From an uncultured Pelagibacteraceae bacterium (GTDB lineage: Bacteria; Pseudomonadota; Alphaproteobacteria; Pelagibacterales; Pelagibacteraceae): 64,000 bases of DNA. Both the position numbers and the translations under genes were made by a program. Every line of letters starts with the position of its first letter. The first letter of the stretch is position 1. Of this stretch, positions 25,263-33,829 are shown one piece after another. The notes under the pieces are model-generated. The model saw only the letters and a list, made by a program, of their open reading frames with translations. It ran no database searches and was not told the DNA's origin. The stretch lies in contig CACEEJ010000002.1 in NCBI GenBank assembly GCA_902558545.1, positions 33,276 through 97,275 on the forward strand, given 5' to 3'.

Positions 25263-26609
25263 TTAATTCTTTTTACTTTTTGCGTAATTTGTTATTCCAG
25301 TTCGAAGTTTTTCAATAATCTCATCAATATGTTTTTTTTCACAAATAAACATTGGAGCAATGATTAAACAATCACCAGTAGCTTTGAAATTTACCCCTGC
25401 TTCATAGCAATGTTTGAAACAAGTAAATCCAGCAGCACCTGGTTTTTTATCCATAACAATATCAATTCCACCCATCATTCCGTATCCTCTGATGTTATCA
25501 ACAACATCGATATCTTTTAAAGACATTAAACCTTCTTGAAAATAAGGCGCTAAATTTTTAGCTCTGTTAAAAATATCATCTTTTTCAATGATATCTTGCA
25601 CAGCTAATCCAGCGGCTACAGAAATTGGAATTCCTGAGTAAGTATATCCATGGAATAATTCAATTGTTCCTTTAGGAGCATTTTCAGCAATAGCATCATA
25701 AATATCTTCTTTACATGCAACAACACCCATTGGACTAATTCCATTTGTAGTAGCTTTTGCCATTGTCATCATGTCTGGAGTTACTCCATATTCTTGTGAT
25801 GCAAATGGAGAACCCGTTCTTCCCCATCCTGTGATTACTTCATCAAAGATTAAAAGTATTCCATGTTTATCACAAATCTCTCTTAATCTTTGTAGATATC
25901 CTTTTGGTGGAACTAATGTACCTGTTGATCCTGCAATAGGTTCAACAATACATGCTGCTATATTTTCAGCTCCAAAGTTCATACAAATTCTCTCTAAATC
26001 TTCTGCTAACTCAACACCAGTTTCTGGTTGACCACTTACAAACTTGTGTTCTGGCAAATGTGTATGTCTCATGTGGACAACACCTGGCATTAAAACACTT
26101 GCAAAAGTTTTAACATTATTAACCATACCTCCAACTGAAGTCGCACCAATATTCATTCCGTGGTAACCTCTTTCTCTACCAACAAATCTAAATCTTTGGC
26201 TATCACCTCTTGCTCTGTGGTAAGCGATTGCAATTTTAATTGCAGTTTCAACAGCAGTAGAACCACAAATAGTATAAAACATTCTATTCAAGTTTCCTGG
26301 AGTATGTTTTGAAATTCTAGTCGCTAATTCAAATGATCCACCAAAACCTTGTTGGAAAGGTTGACAATAATCTAAAGTTTTTAATTGGTTTGTTATTGCT
26401 TCAATAATTTCTTCTCTACCATGACCCAAAGGATTACAAAATAATCCTGAGCTTGCATCTATTTGAGTTTGACCTTGATGGTTTTTTAAATACACACCTT
26501 TAGCTTCAACAATTAATCTTGGGTTCTCTTTAAAATCTTTGTTAGATGTAAATGGCATCCAGTGCTCATTTAAAGAATTTGGAATTGCTGTTTTATTTTG
26601 TGTGCTCAT
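25263..26609 (-). CDS. tpa: Class III aminotransferase; taurine:pyruvate aminotransferase
   Basis: The 448-residue class III aminotransferase has CGSTAVETAIKIAIAYHRARG, the PLP aspartate in LIFDEVITGWGRTG and the Schiff-base lysine in MAKATTNG. NEHWMPFTSNKDF at the N-terminus is common in the omega-amino acid:pyruvate clade. Divergence from tauA and an operon with ald make taurine the best candidate amino donor, giving sulfoacetaldehyde and alanine. Beta-alanine:pyruvate activity is possible from sequence alone. The Xsc enzyme that would use sulfoacetaldehyde is not encoded in this window. Confidence 0.82.
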   Translation of the reverse strand: MSTQNKTAIPNSLNEHWMPFTSNKDFKENPRLIVEAKGVYLKNHQGQTQIDASSGLFCNPLGHGREEIIEAITNQLKTLDYCQPFQQGFGGSFELATRISKHTPGNLNRMFYTICGSTAVETAIKIAIAYHRARGDSQRFRFVGRERGYHGMNIGATSVGGMVNNVKTFASVLMPGVVHMRHTHLPEHKFVSGQPETGVELAEDLERICMNFGAENIAACIVEPIAGSTGTLVPPKGYLQRLREICDKHGILLIFDEVITGWGRTGSPFASQEYGVTPDMMTMAKATTNGISPMGVVACKEDIYDAIAENAPKGTIELFHGYTYSGIPISVAAGLAVQDIIEKDDIFNRAKNLAPYFQEGLMSLKDIDVVDNIRGYGMMGGIDIVMDKKPGAAGFTCFKHCYEAGVNFKATGDCLIIAPMFICEKKHIDEIIEKLRTGITNYAKSKKN

Positions 26610-26790
26610 AAAAATTTTTTCTAAAAAATATTTTAATTTAATCTTAAGGCCTCTTTAGACTAAAATAAATGGATTAACTACCACATTATTGACACAACTA
26701 GGGATTGTATAAGTTTCTTTTTTTGTTTTACTTCAGAGACAATTTGAATTTAAATATCCAGAATTTAATTAATTAAACATAGGGGAATAA
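26610..26790. promoter_or_regulatory. Divergent tpa/tauA control region
   Basis: This 181-base gap separates the two halves of the taurine locus and must contain both promoters. TTGACA occurs at 26689 and TATAAG at 26708 but only 13 bases apart, so I do not call them a single promoter. A GGGGA Shine-Dalgarno-like sequence precedes the tauA ATG. No clear inverted repeat for a regulator was recognised. Confidence 0.5.
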
Positions 26791-27732
26791 ATGAAAAAAA
26801 TACTAAGTTTTATTCTAGGATCTATTTTTGCACTTAACCTATCAATTTCAGTTGCTAATTCAGCTGCAAATGAAGTTAGAGTTGCATACTTTCTAGAATG
26901 GCCAAGCCCAAATTTAGAAGACATGCAGAAAAAGAATTTTGCTAAAGCTCTTGGTGTTCCAGTAAAATGGACAAATTTCACTAATGGTGGAGCAATGACT
27001 GATGCAATGTTAGCAGGAGATATCGATATTTCTTACTCACAAGGATTAGTACCTTTTATCAATGCTGTAAAATCAAATGCACCTATCAAATTAGTTGATA
27101 TTGCGATGGAATACGGAATGGGTGGAACTACTTGTGTTACATCTAACGCTTCTGGAATTACAAAAGCAAATGCTACTGAACTAGAAGGTAAAAAAGTTGC
27201 TGTTCCATTAGGAACAATGGCTGAATACGTTTTTGATGAAAGTATGAAAGTTGTTGGTGCTGACAGAGGTAAAATGGATATTATTCAAATGGACCCAGAA
27301 GAAGGTGCTGCTGCATTAGTAAGCGGTGATGTTGTAATGGCATGTTTATTTGGTGGTAATTCTATCAAAGCAGCAACTGCAGTTGGATCAAGACTTTTAA
27401 CTGTAGATGAAGCTAGAGCAGCTGGTATCTTAGGTATAGATATTACATCTGTTACAGATAAATTTATGAAAGAAAACCCAGGTATGTTAAGAACTTTCAT
27501 CGAGGTAACTCATGAAGCTAATGCTAGATACAAAGCTGGTAAAGCTGACATGAACGCTATGGCGAAAGCCTCAGAAATGACAGTTGCAGATATGAAAGAC
27601 ACTTTGAGTGGTTTCAAATTCTTAACTCCAGAAGAAACAAAAGCATCTATGGAAAGTGGTAACCTTGATGGTTTCCTAAAAGGAATGGGAACTCCAGGAG
27701 GAGCTGTAGATACAAGTTTCTTACCTTTATAA
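26791..27732 (+). CDS. tauA: Taurine-type ABC transporter substrate-binding protein
   Basis: The 313-residue protein has a signal peptide of about 27 residues and then a TauA/SsuA-type periplasmic fold: VRVAYFLEWPSPNLEDM opens the mature part and GGAMTDAMLAGDIDIS is the family hallmark. DSEE-type acidic ligands cannot be assigned without structure. Codon use is richer in preferred codons than its neighbours, in keeping with very high expression. It is first in tauABC and is followed by a strong terminator-like hairpin. Taurine as ligand rests on tpa, ald and tauBC beside it. Confidence 0.87.
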   Translation: MKKILSFILGSIFALNLSISVANSAANEVRVAYFLEWPSPNLEDMQKKNFAKALGVPVKWTNFTNGGAMTDAMLAGDIDISYSQGLVPFINAVKSNAPIKLVDIAMEYGMGGTTCVTSNASGITKANATELEGKKVAVPLGTMAEYVFDESMKVVGADRGKMDIIQMDPEEGAAALVSGDVVMACLFGGNSIKAATAVGSRLLTVDEARAAGILGIDITSVTDKFMKENPGMLRTFIEVTHEANARYKAGKADMNAMAKASEMTVADMKDTLSGFKFLTPEETKASMESGNLDGFLKGMGTPGGAVDTSFLPL

Positions 27733-27754
27733 TTTTAAGGGTTTAAAACTTTAT

Positions 27755-27793
27755 AAATAGGCACTGATTTTATAATTGGTGCCTATTTTTTTT
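27755..27793 (+). terminator. Intrinsic terminator/attenuator between tauA and tauB
   Basis: AAATAGGCAC pairs perfectly with GTGCCTATTT across a 14-base loop and is followed by an 8-base T run. This is a full Rho-independent terminator structure, yet tauB and tauC follow in the same direction 26 bases later. Partial read-through would make binding protein in excess over the membrane parts. Confidence 0.88.
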
Positions 27794-27818
27794 ATCAAAT
27801 TTCTAATATAAGACAGTA

Positions 27819-28616
27819 ATGAGTGATCTGATTTCTCAAAATCTGAACATGATTTTCAAAACTCCAAAAGGAGAAACAGTTCATGCCTTAAAGGATGTAA
27901 GCTTTACTTTAAAAAAAGGAGAATTGCTTACAGTTCTTGGTCCTTCTGGTTGTGGAAAAACAACTTTATTAAATATTACTGCTGGATTTTTAAGACCTAC
28001 CTCAGGAAAAATAACACTAAATAATAATGAGATAGATGGACCCGGTGTTGAAAGAGGAATGGTTTTTCAACAAGGTGCTTTGTTTGAATGGTTAACAGTA
28101 GCTGAGAATGTAAATTTTGGACTTAGGATGAAAAAAGAAAATCCTGAAGTTACAGCTAAGAAAGTTGATGAATGGTTAGATATAGTTGGACTTAAAGGTT
28201 TTGGTAACACACCAACTTATCAATTATCTGGTGGTATGCAGCAAAGAGTTGCGCTTGCAAGATGTTTAATCAATGATCCTGATTTGATTTTAATGGATGA
28301 ACCATTAGGTGCATTAGATGCGTTAACAAGAGAAAAGATGCAGTCTTTAGTTTTAAAGATTTGGAAAGAAACAGGAAAAACTATCATCTTAATTACTCAT
28401 TCTGTTGAAGAAGCATTGTTACTTGGAGAAAGATTATATGTAATGGCGCCAAGACCAGGGCGTATACATAAAGAGTATAATCTTCCATTTGCTGAAATGG
28501 GTCTTACACAAGATTTAAGAGAAATAAAAAAAAATAAAGAATTCTCATCTACAAGAGAAGAAATTTTATCCATGATTTGGAATATGGAAGAAGAAATAAT
28601 GGGGAAAGATAATTAA
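27819..28616 (+). CDS. tauB: Taurine-type ABC transporter ATP-binding protein
   Basis: The 265-residue ATPase has Walker A GPSGCGKTT (46-54), the Q loop VFQQGALFEWL, the LSGGMQQRVALARC signature, Walker B LILMDEPLGALD and the H loop ITHSVEEA. These are typical of the nitrate/sulfonate/taurine ATPases. The stop overlaps the tauC start by one base (TAATG). It energises taurine import with TauA and TauC. Confidence 0.9.
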   Translation: MSDLISQNLNMIFKTPKGETVHALKDVSFTLKKGELLTVLGPSGCGKTTLLNITAGFLRPTSGKITLNNNEIDGPGVERGMVFQQGALFEWLTVAENVNFGLRMKKENPEVTAKKVDEWLDIVGLKGFGNTPTYQLSGGMQQRVALARCLINDPDLILMDEPLGALDALTREKMQSLVLKIWKETGKTIILITHSVEEALLLGERLYVMAPRPGRIHKEYNLPFAEMGLTQDLREIKKNKEFSSTREEILSMIWNMEEEIMGKDN

Positions 28617-30541
28617 TGTTAACTCAATTTGTAACCATATTAATTATCGTTTCTGTTATTGGCTGTATTCTTTATGGAAGAAGATTAATTAGAACTGAAA
28701 AAGTTGATGCCGTATTTGGTAATCCAGAAAGAGCAAAAGGTGGAACACACTGGGTAATAGTTGGAACTAGTGCAATTCTCATGTTGTGGCTTTATTATTC
28801 ATGGGATATCGCAAAAGGCTTCTATCCAAAATCAGCAAATGAATTATGCCAAGTTGCTAAAATTAATGAGTCATTATTAGGATTAAAATATCAATTTCCT
28901 ATTGAAGAAAGAGAATTCAAAAGTACATCAATTATAAAAATCGAAAATAAAAACCTTAAAAAAATTGCTAATGAAATAAATGGATCTCCAGATGTAGATG
29001 ATCAGCAAAAAACAATTCTAGTAAGCTATATAGATAGAACTTCAAAATTAATTCCTTTCTTAACAAGTGAAGAACTAATGGAAATGGAAACTAAAATTAA
29101 AATCAAAGAAATGACTGAGGAAATTAAACTTCTAAGTTCAAATTTCCAAAATAAAGATTATCCTTTCGAAACAGATGCTCAGAAAACCGAAAGACAAAAG
29201 CTTATTGATGAACAAGGTGGTTGGGGAATAACAACAATAGATTCTGGAAGTGGTTCTATAGAAAATACAATAGAAATACCAACTGCACCGCAAACAAATA
29301 GAGGTTTAAAATTTGCTGCAGCAGCTGCTGAACTTAAAATTATTGATGATAAATTTTTTAAACTAAGAAATCATAATCCACAGTTCAAAAATGCAATTAA
29401 ACAACTTAAAGATGACATTAAAGCATATAGAAAAAGTTTAGATGATAATCAGGAAATCGCATCCGATTATGCAAAGAACATAGTTAAAATTGCTAGAAGA
29501 ATAGAATTTGCAAGTATCTATCCCCCTAATGCATTAAATGAAATGCAAGAAGCAATAATTGAGTTTGATGAATTGCAAAATAAAGAACAAGGTGGATTGA
29601 GATTAATTGATGTCCTTTTATTTCCTGCTGGAACAATTGTTGCAAGTGGACCTACATGTTCAGAACAAGGATCAGGAAGATGGTTACCAAAACCATCTGA
29701 TACATTTAATAAATTCATTTTGATGTCAAAACCAAGTGTTGGCTACAAAAACATTCCTCTTTTATGGATTGAGATGGTTGATGTGAGTAAAATGATAGGG
29801 TTTATTTTACCAGATTGGATAGCAGATATATTGCCTGGTGAATATCCGGTGCATACTAAAGATGGAATTGTAAAAGAAAACTTTAAAAGCAATGTATTAA
29901 AAGTTGTTACAGGTGACTTTAAATTATTTAAAATACCTGTCCCATACGGACATATTTGGGATTCTTTTTTAAGAGTATTTTTAGGATTAATCTTCGGTAT
30001 TATAATCGGTGTACCTTTAGGATTATTTATGGGCCTAAACAGATTTGCAAAAGGTTTCTTCGATCCGTTAATAGAACTTTACAGACCTGTTCCTCCTCTT
30101 GCATGGGCACCTTTGATTATTTCTGTACTTGGAATTGATAACTCTGGAAAAGTATTTCTATTATTTATGGTCTCATTATCAATAATGATTATTTCTGCAA
30201 GAGCTGGTGCATCGGGAACACAACTCTCAAAAATACATGCAGCCCACTCATTAGGAGCTACAAAAAAACAAATATTAAGACATGTAATTTTCCCAAATTC
30301 ACTTCCTGAAATTCTAACAGGTATTAGGGTGGCTGTTGGTATGTGTTGGGGAACACTTGTTGCTGCAGAGTTTTTAGCAGGTACAACAGGTATCGGTTTT
30401 GTTGAAAATGTTGCTAAAAAGTACTTCCAATACGAAGTAATTTGGATAACGATATTTATTATGGGTCTGTTAGGTCTTTTATTTGATATTACACTAAGAA
30501 AAATAATAGATAAAACTATTCCTTGGCGTGGTAAAGGATAA
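28616..30541 (+). CDS. tauC: Taurine-type ABC permease with large N-terminal periplasmic insertion
   Basis: The 641-residue protein is more than twice the usual 250-280 of TauC/SsuC. The C-terminal about 200 residues form a normal permease: LRVFLGLIFGIIIGVPLG, YRPVPPLAWAPL and the EAA loop SLGATKKQILRHVIFPNSLPE. Ahead of it are one membrane helix near the N-terminus, a second near 45-60, and some 370 residues with long charged helices (about 90-340) and an AAAAAELKI stretch. The segment is likely periplasmic because it follows the second helix. There is no internal frameshift, so it is a genuine extended permease. It may contact TauA or hold ligand; that is inference. Confidence 0.85.
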   Translation: MLTQFVTILIIVSVIGCILYGRRLIRTEKVDAVFGNPERAKGGTHWVIVGTSAILMLWLYYSWDIAKGFYPKSANELCQVAKINESLLGLKYQFPIEEREFKSTSIIKIENKNLKKIANEINGSPDVDDQQKTILVSYIDRTSKLIPFLTSEELMEMETKIKIKEMTEEIKLLSSNFQNKDYPFETDAQKTERQKLIDEQGGWGITTIDSGSGSIENTIEIPTAPQTNRGLKFAAAAAELKIIDDKFFKLRNHNPQFKNAIKQLKDDIKAYRKSLDDNQEIASDYAKNIVKIARRIEFASIYPPNALNEMQEAIIEFDELQNKEQGGLRLIDVLLFPAGTIVASGPTCSEQGSGRWLPKPSDTFNKFILMSKPSVGYKNIPLLWIEMVDVSKMIGFILPDWIADILPGEYPVHTKDGIVKENFKSNVLKVVTGDFKLFKIPVPYGHIWDSFLRVFLGLIFGIIIGVPLGLFMGLNRFAKGFFDPLIELYRPVPPLAWAPLIISVLGIDNSGKVFLLFMVSLSIMIISARAGASGTQLSKIHAAHSLGATKKQILRHVIFPNSLPEILTGIRVAVGMCWGTLVAAEFLAGTTGIGFVENVAKKYFQYEVIWITIFIMGLLGLLFDITLRKIIDKTIPWRGKG

Positions 30542-30557
30542 ATGTTAAGGGGATGAA

Positions 30558-31562
30558 ATGAAGACCCCACTTTTAAAAAAACAAGTCATTAAAATATTCC
30601 AAAAATTTGGTCTAAGCAAAGATCATGCTTTAATTTCTACTAATGCATTAATTAATGCAGAATTAGTTGGTGCTTATGGACATGGTTTATCAAGACTTAA
30701 AATGTACTGTGATCGAATTTCTAAAAAAGTAATTAATCCAAAACCAAAAATTAAAATTAAAAAAATTTCTACTTCAATTTCTCACATTGATGCAAATAAT
30801 AGTATAGGTTTTGTTGCAGCTGATTTAGGAATTAAAACTGCAATTAAACATGCACAAAAAACTGGAATAGGAATGGTAGCGGTTAAAAATAGCGGTCACT
30901 ATGGTTTGTCTGGTTATTACGCAGAACAAGCAGTAAAGAAAAATTTAATTACAATGATCTATACAAATGCTCCTCCAGCAGTTGCACCACATGGTGCATT
31001 AAAAACATTGTTTGGGACAAATCCAATTTGTTTTGGATCCCCTACTGGTTCTAAAGTTCCATTTATTTTAGATACATCAATTTCAATGATTAATAGAGGA
31101 AAAATTAGAGTTGCAGCAAGAAACAATCAATCAATTCCTGCGGGAGTTGCTTTAGATAAATTTGGCAAACCAACTACAGATGCAAAAAAAGCATTAGCAG
31201 GGGTACAATTACCAATTGCAGGTTTTAGAGGTTCGGGACTTGCTTGGATGGTAGATATTTTAAGTGGAGTTTTAACTGGAGGAAATCACGCAGGTAGAGT
31301 TAAAGATCCTTTTGATGATTTTTCAGGTCCACAAAATATTGGACATTTATTCATTACTTTTAAAGCAAATTTATTTCAAAAAAATTATAACCAACGAATT
31401 AAAGATAATATTAAAACAATAAAAAAACTTCCTAAGATAAAAGGTGTTAAGGAAATAATGTATCCAGGACAAAATAAATATGCCCGGTATAAAAATAACT
31501 CAAAAAAAGAAATTTCTATACCGGATATAATAAAAAAAGATTTGGAAAACTTAATAAGTTAA
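30558..31562 (+). CDS. Malate/L-lactate/sulfolactate dehydrogenase family (LDH2/MDH2)
   Basis: The 334-residue enzyme has the family's HGLSRL (substrate-binding His and Arg, about 43-48), NSGHYGLSGYYAE with the catalytic His, FGTNPICFG and PTTDAKKAL. These NAD(P)-dependent enzymes reduce or oxidise 2-hydroxy acids; members include malate, ureidoglycolate, piperideine-2-carboxylate and (R)-sulfolactate (ComC) dehydrogenases. It is 16 bases behind tauC, in a sulfonate locus with HpsN nearby, so sulfolactate is an appealing substrate. Specificity is not readable from the sequence. Confidence 0.8.
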   Translation: MKTPLLKKQVIKIFQKFGLSKDHALISTNALINAELVGAYGHGLSRLKMYCDRISKKVINPKPKIKIKKISTSISHIDANNSIGFVAADLGIKTAIKHAQKTGIGMVAVKNSGHYGLSGYYAEQAVKKNLITMIYTNAPPAVAPHGALKTLFGTNPICFGSPTGSKVPFILDTSISMINRGKIRVAARNNQSIPAGVALDKFGKPTTDAKKALAGVQLPIAGFRGSGLAWMVDILSGVLTGGNHAGRVKDPFDDFSGPQNIGHLFITFKANLFQKNYNQRIKDNIKTIKKLPKIKGVKEIMYPGQNKYARYKNNSKKEISIPDIIKKDLENLIS

Positions 31563-31748
31563 CATCGTTAGAGCACCCAAAGAAACGATAACTGATGATA
31601 AAATTATTGTTCGTTTAACTTTTTCCTTCTTTTTTTCTTCTAGAAGTCTTTGCTTTAGAACATCCACGTTAACTCTTTTTGGAGTTTCGACATATTGAGA
31701 GGGGGTCTCTACAATCTCGGATGTTCTATGTAAGCTTTCTGTACTCAT
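31551..31748 (-). CDS. Small C-terminally membrane-anchored protein
   Basis: The 65-residue protein has a polar head, a strongly charged helix (KQRLLEEKKKEKVKR at about 29-44) and one hydrophobic C-terminal helix (46-64). It lacks a signal peptide and looks tail-anchored. It resembles the 69-residue protein at 21429-21638 in layout and in the VNV/VNI plus L..R L motif ahead of the basic helix. It ends inside the convergent dehydrogenase gene by 12 bases. Function unknown. Confidence 0.58.
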   Translation of the reverse strand: MSTESLHRTSEIVETPSQYVETPKRVNVDVLKQRLLEEKKKEKVKRTIILSSVIVSLGALTMLTY

Positions 31749-31818
31749 ATTTCGTTTATAAGTTTAATTTTAATCATTATTAGTTTAATTTTTACATACT
31801 AGGGTTGTCCAAAATGGG

Positions 31819-31847
31819 TTGACTCTAATATTGCTTTTGTTCATATT
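31819..31847 (+). promoter_or_regulatory. Probable sigma-70 promoter of the two-HTH gene
   Basis: TTGACT (31819-31824) and CATATT (31842-31847) are separated by 17 bases. Transcription would begin near 31854, about 10 bases before the ATG at 31865, so the leader is very short and lacks a Shine-Dalgarno. Confidence 0.5.
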
Positions 31848-31864
31848 GGGTTTTTTTTTAAAAT

Positions 31865-32827
31865 ATGAACACAATACCAAGTATTTCTGAACATATTGAT
31901 GAGAAGGTAATCAATAAAGTAATTCAAGATAATTTTGCCGCACTGGCACCCGCTTATTTTACTTTAACAAGTAACTGGTTTGTAAGAGCCTATGATCATT
32001 ATAAAGACATAGATAAGTTTGTCCTAATTATATATTTGATACATCAAGACCTTATATATTTCAGACAAAATGGAGTAAAAATTAACTACGACACATTTTA
32101 TAAAGATAAACCAATCGAAATTAATAAAATTAATATTTCAGACATCTCAAAAGATCTAGGAATTCCTAAAGAAAGTATTAGAAGAAAAGTTTTAGAATTA
32201 GAAAAACTAAAAGTAATTAAAAGAATTGGTAAGAAAATGTTTGTTGTTCGAGACACACTTTACTCAGCTAAAGCAGTCGATACTCTTACAGAGGTTGCAA
32301 ATATCTTGTATGAATTTAATAAAATTTTAAAAAAGGAAAAATTAGTAAATGAAGTTTATTCTCATAAAGAAATTATATTAGCAATAAAAGAAAATTTTTC
32401 TTACTGCTTGTATCAATTTAATAAATTTTGGTTTATTTTTATAAAAAGATGGAGAGAAGAATTAAAGGATTTAGAAGTTTTTGCAATCGGCATGGTTGTG
32501 CTAATAAATACAATTAAAAATCCAAAATTTACTCCAAAAAAACCAAATTTAGACTCATATAGAAAAGAGATTCAGGGATCAGATAAAAGAGGAGTTAATG
32601 CCATGTCAATTTCTGAGATAACTGGTATTCCTAGACCTACAGTTGTTAGAAAAATAAAATATTTAGTTGATAAAAAATTTCTTCATATAAATGAAAAAAA
32701 ATTAATTACATACAATGCTAAAGATAGTGCTTTTGTAACAACAAAAGGAATGGTGAATAAAAATATGCTTAGCTTAAGCCATTTTATTTATAAAGTTTTT
32801 AATCAAATAAGAATAATCAATACTTAA
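31865..32827 (+). CDS. Putative DNA-binding regulator with two winged-helix-like domains
   Basis: I do not recognise a named family. The 320-residue protein has two segments that both read like helix-turn-helix cores: ISDISKDLGIPKESIRRKVLELEKLKVI (about 91-118) and SISEITGIPRPTVVRKIKYLVDKKF (about 248-272), each followed by a wing-like strand. Between them lies a helical, aromatic-rich middle (about 135-220) that could bind a ligand or form a dimer. It is the only obvious transcription factor in the window and stands next to the taurine and BASS genes. Its stop overlaps the BASS stop by 4 bases. Confidence 0.62.
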   Translation: MNTIPSISEHIDEKVINKVIQDNFAALAPAYFTLTSNWFVRAYDHYKDIDKFVLIIYLIHQDLIYFRQNGVKINYDTFYKDKPIEINKINISDISKDLGIPKESIRRKVLELEKLKVIKRIGKKMFVVRDTLYSAKAVDTLTEVANILYEFNKILKKEKLVNEVYSHKEIILAIKENFSYCLYQFNKFWFIFIKRWREELKDLEVFAIGMVVLINTIKNPKFTPKKPNLDSYRKEIQGSDKRGVNAMSISEITGIPRPTVVRKIKYLVDKKFLHINEKKLITYNAKDSAFVTTKGMVNKNMLSLSHFIYKVFNQIRIINT

Positions 32828-33675
32828 TTAGACTTTCTTAAAAAATAAATAAAAATAAATCCTGTTATATACATGATTAGTGCATAAGCACCTGTTGGTA
32901 ATGCATACAATATATCAGTACCAAATATTTGGGTAGAGACAAATAATGCTAACGTACCATTTTGTAATCCACATTCTAAAGCAATACACTTCATTTGTTT
33001 AACACCTGAAGCAAAAGCTTTTGCAATGTAATATGCGATGACCATCATTGAAATATTTAAAATTAAAGCAATTAGGCCTGCTTGTTTAATAAAGCTAATA
33101 AAATTTTCTCTTTCTGAATAAAAAGCCGCTACAAAAAACACAGCAAACAAAATAATATTGAGTTTATTAAATATTTCAACTTTAGAGGATATAAAATTTT
33201 CAGCAAATTTTCTGATAATCATTCCTAATATTACAGGTACTGTCACAACTAAAAACATTTTTAAAGCTATTCCTGTCATTGAAATGTTTTGAGAGACTTC
33301 TGTTATCCCTAACATGTCTGCAGATGTAAAGATTATTAAAGGAACAGTGATAATACTTAATAAACTAATAACAGCTGTTAAAGATATTGATAATGCAACA
33401 TCACCATCAGCAAATTTTGTCATTACATTAGATGTTACACCTCCTGGAGCTGCAGCTATAATCATAACCCCTATTGCTATTTCAGGCGGTGTTTTTAAAA
33501 TTAAAATTAATATGTATGCTACAATTGGAAGAATTATTAATTGAGAAATAAAACCAACTATAAAATCTTTTGGTGCTTTGAATACTCTTCCAAAATCTTC
33601 TAGCTTTAATCCTAGGCCTAAGCCTAACATTATCAGAGCCAAAATGATTGGCGCTATCTTAGTTACAATCTCCAA
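32824..33675 (-). CDS. Bile acid:sodium symporter (BASS) family transporter
   Basis: The 283-residue membrane protein has about nine hydrophobic segments and the SBF family motifs: LGLGLKLEDFGRVFKAPK near the N-terminus, IIAAAPGGVTSNVMTKFADGDVALS (about 73-97) in the first crossover, and ECGLQNGTLALF in the second. Sodium ligands would be in these crossovers. BASS proteins move organic anions such as pyruvate, pantothenate or sulfated compounds with sodium. The substrate is unknown; given the neighbours an organic acid or sulfonate is possible. Confidence 0.85.
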   Translation of the reverse strand: MEIVTKIAPIILALIMLGLGLGLKLEDFGRVFKAPKDFIVGFISQLIILPIVAYILILILKTPPEIAIGVMIIAAAPGGVTSNVMTKFADGDVALSISLTAVISLLSIITVPLIIFTSADMLGITEVSQNISMTGIALKMFLVVTVPVILGMIIRKFAENFISSKVEIFNKLNIILFAVFFVAAFYSERENFISFIKQAGLIALILNISMMVIAYYIAKAFASGVKQMKCIALECGLQNGTLALFVSTQIFGTDILYALPTGAYALIMYITGFIFIYFLRKSN

Positions 33676-33829
33676 TGACTTCCCCCTCTTAAAAAAAATT
33701 ATACAATATTTTTAATTTAATAACTAAAATAAATTTTAAACCTAGAAGTGAATTTCGTAATAAAATAGTAACAATTTTTAATAAAACATATTAACTTTCA
33801 GAACAATATAACTTTAGAGAGAGGAAATA

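Noticed and set aside
26689-26713. TTGACA...TATAAG promoter for tauA
   Set aside because: The spacing is 13 bases, too short for a standard sigma-70 promoter.
30079-30570. Open frame of 163 codons opposite tauC
   Set aside because: It is antisense to the conserved permease core and has no recognisable features.
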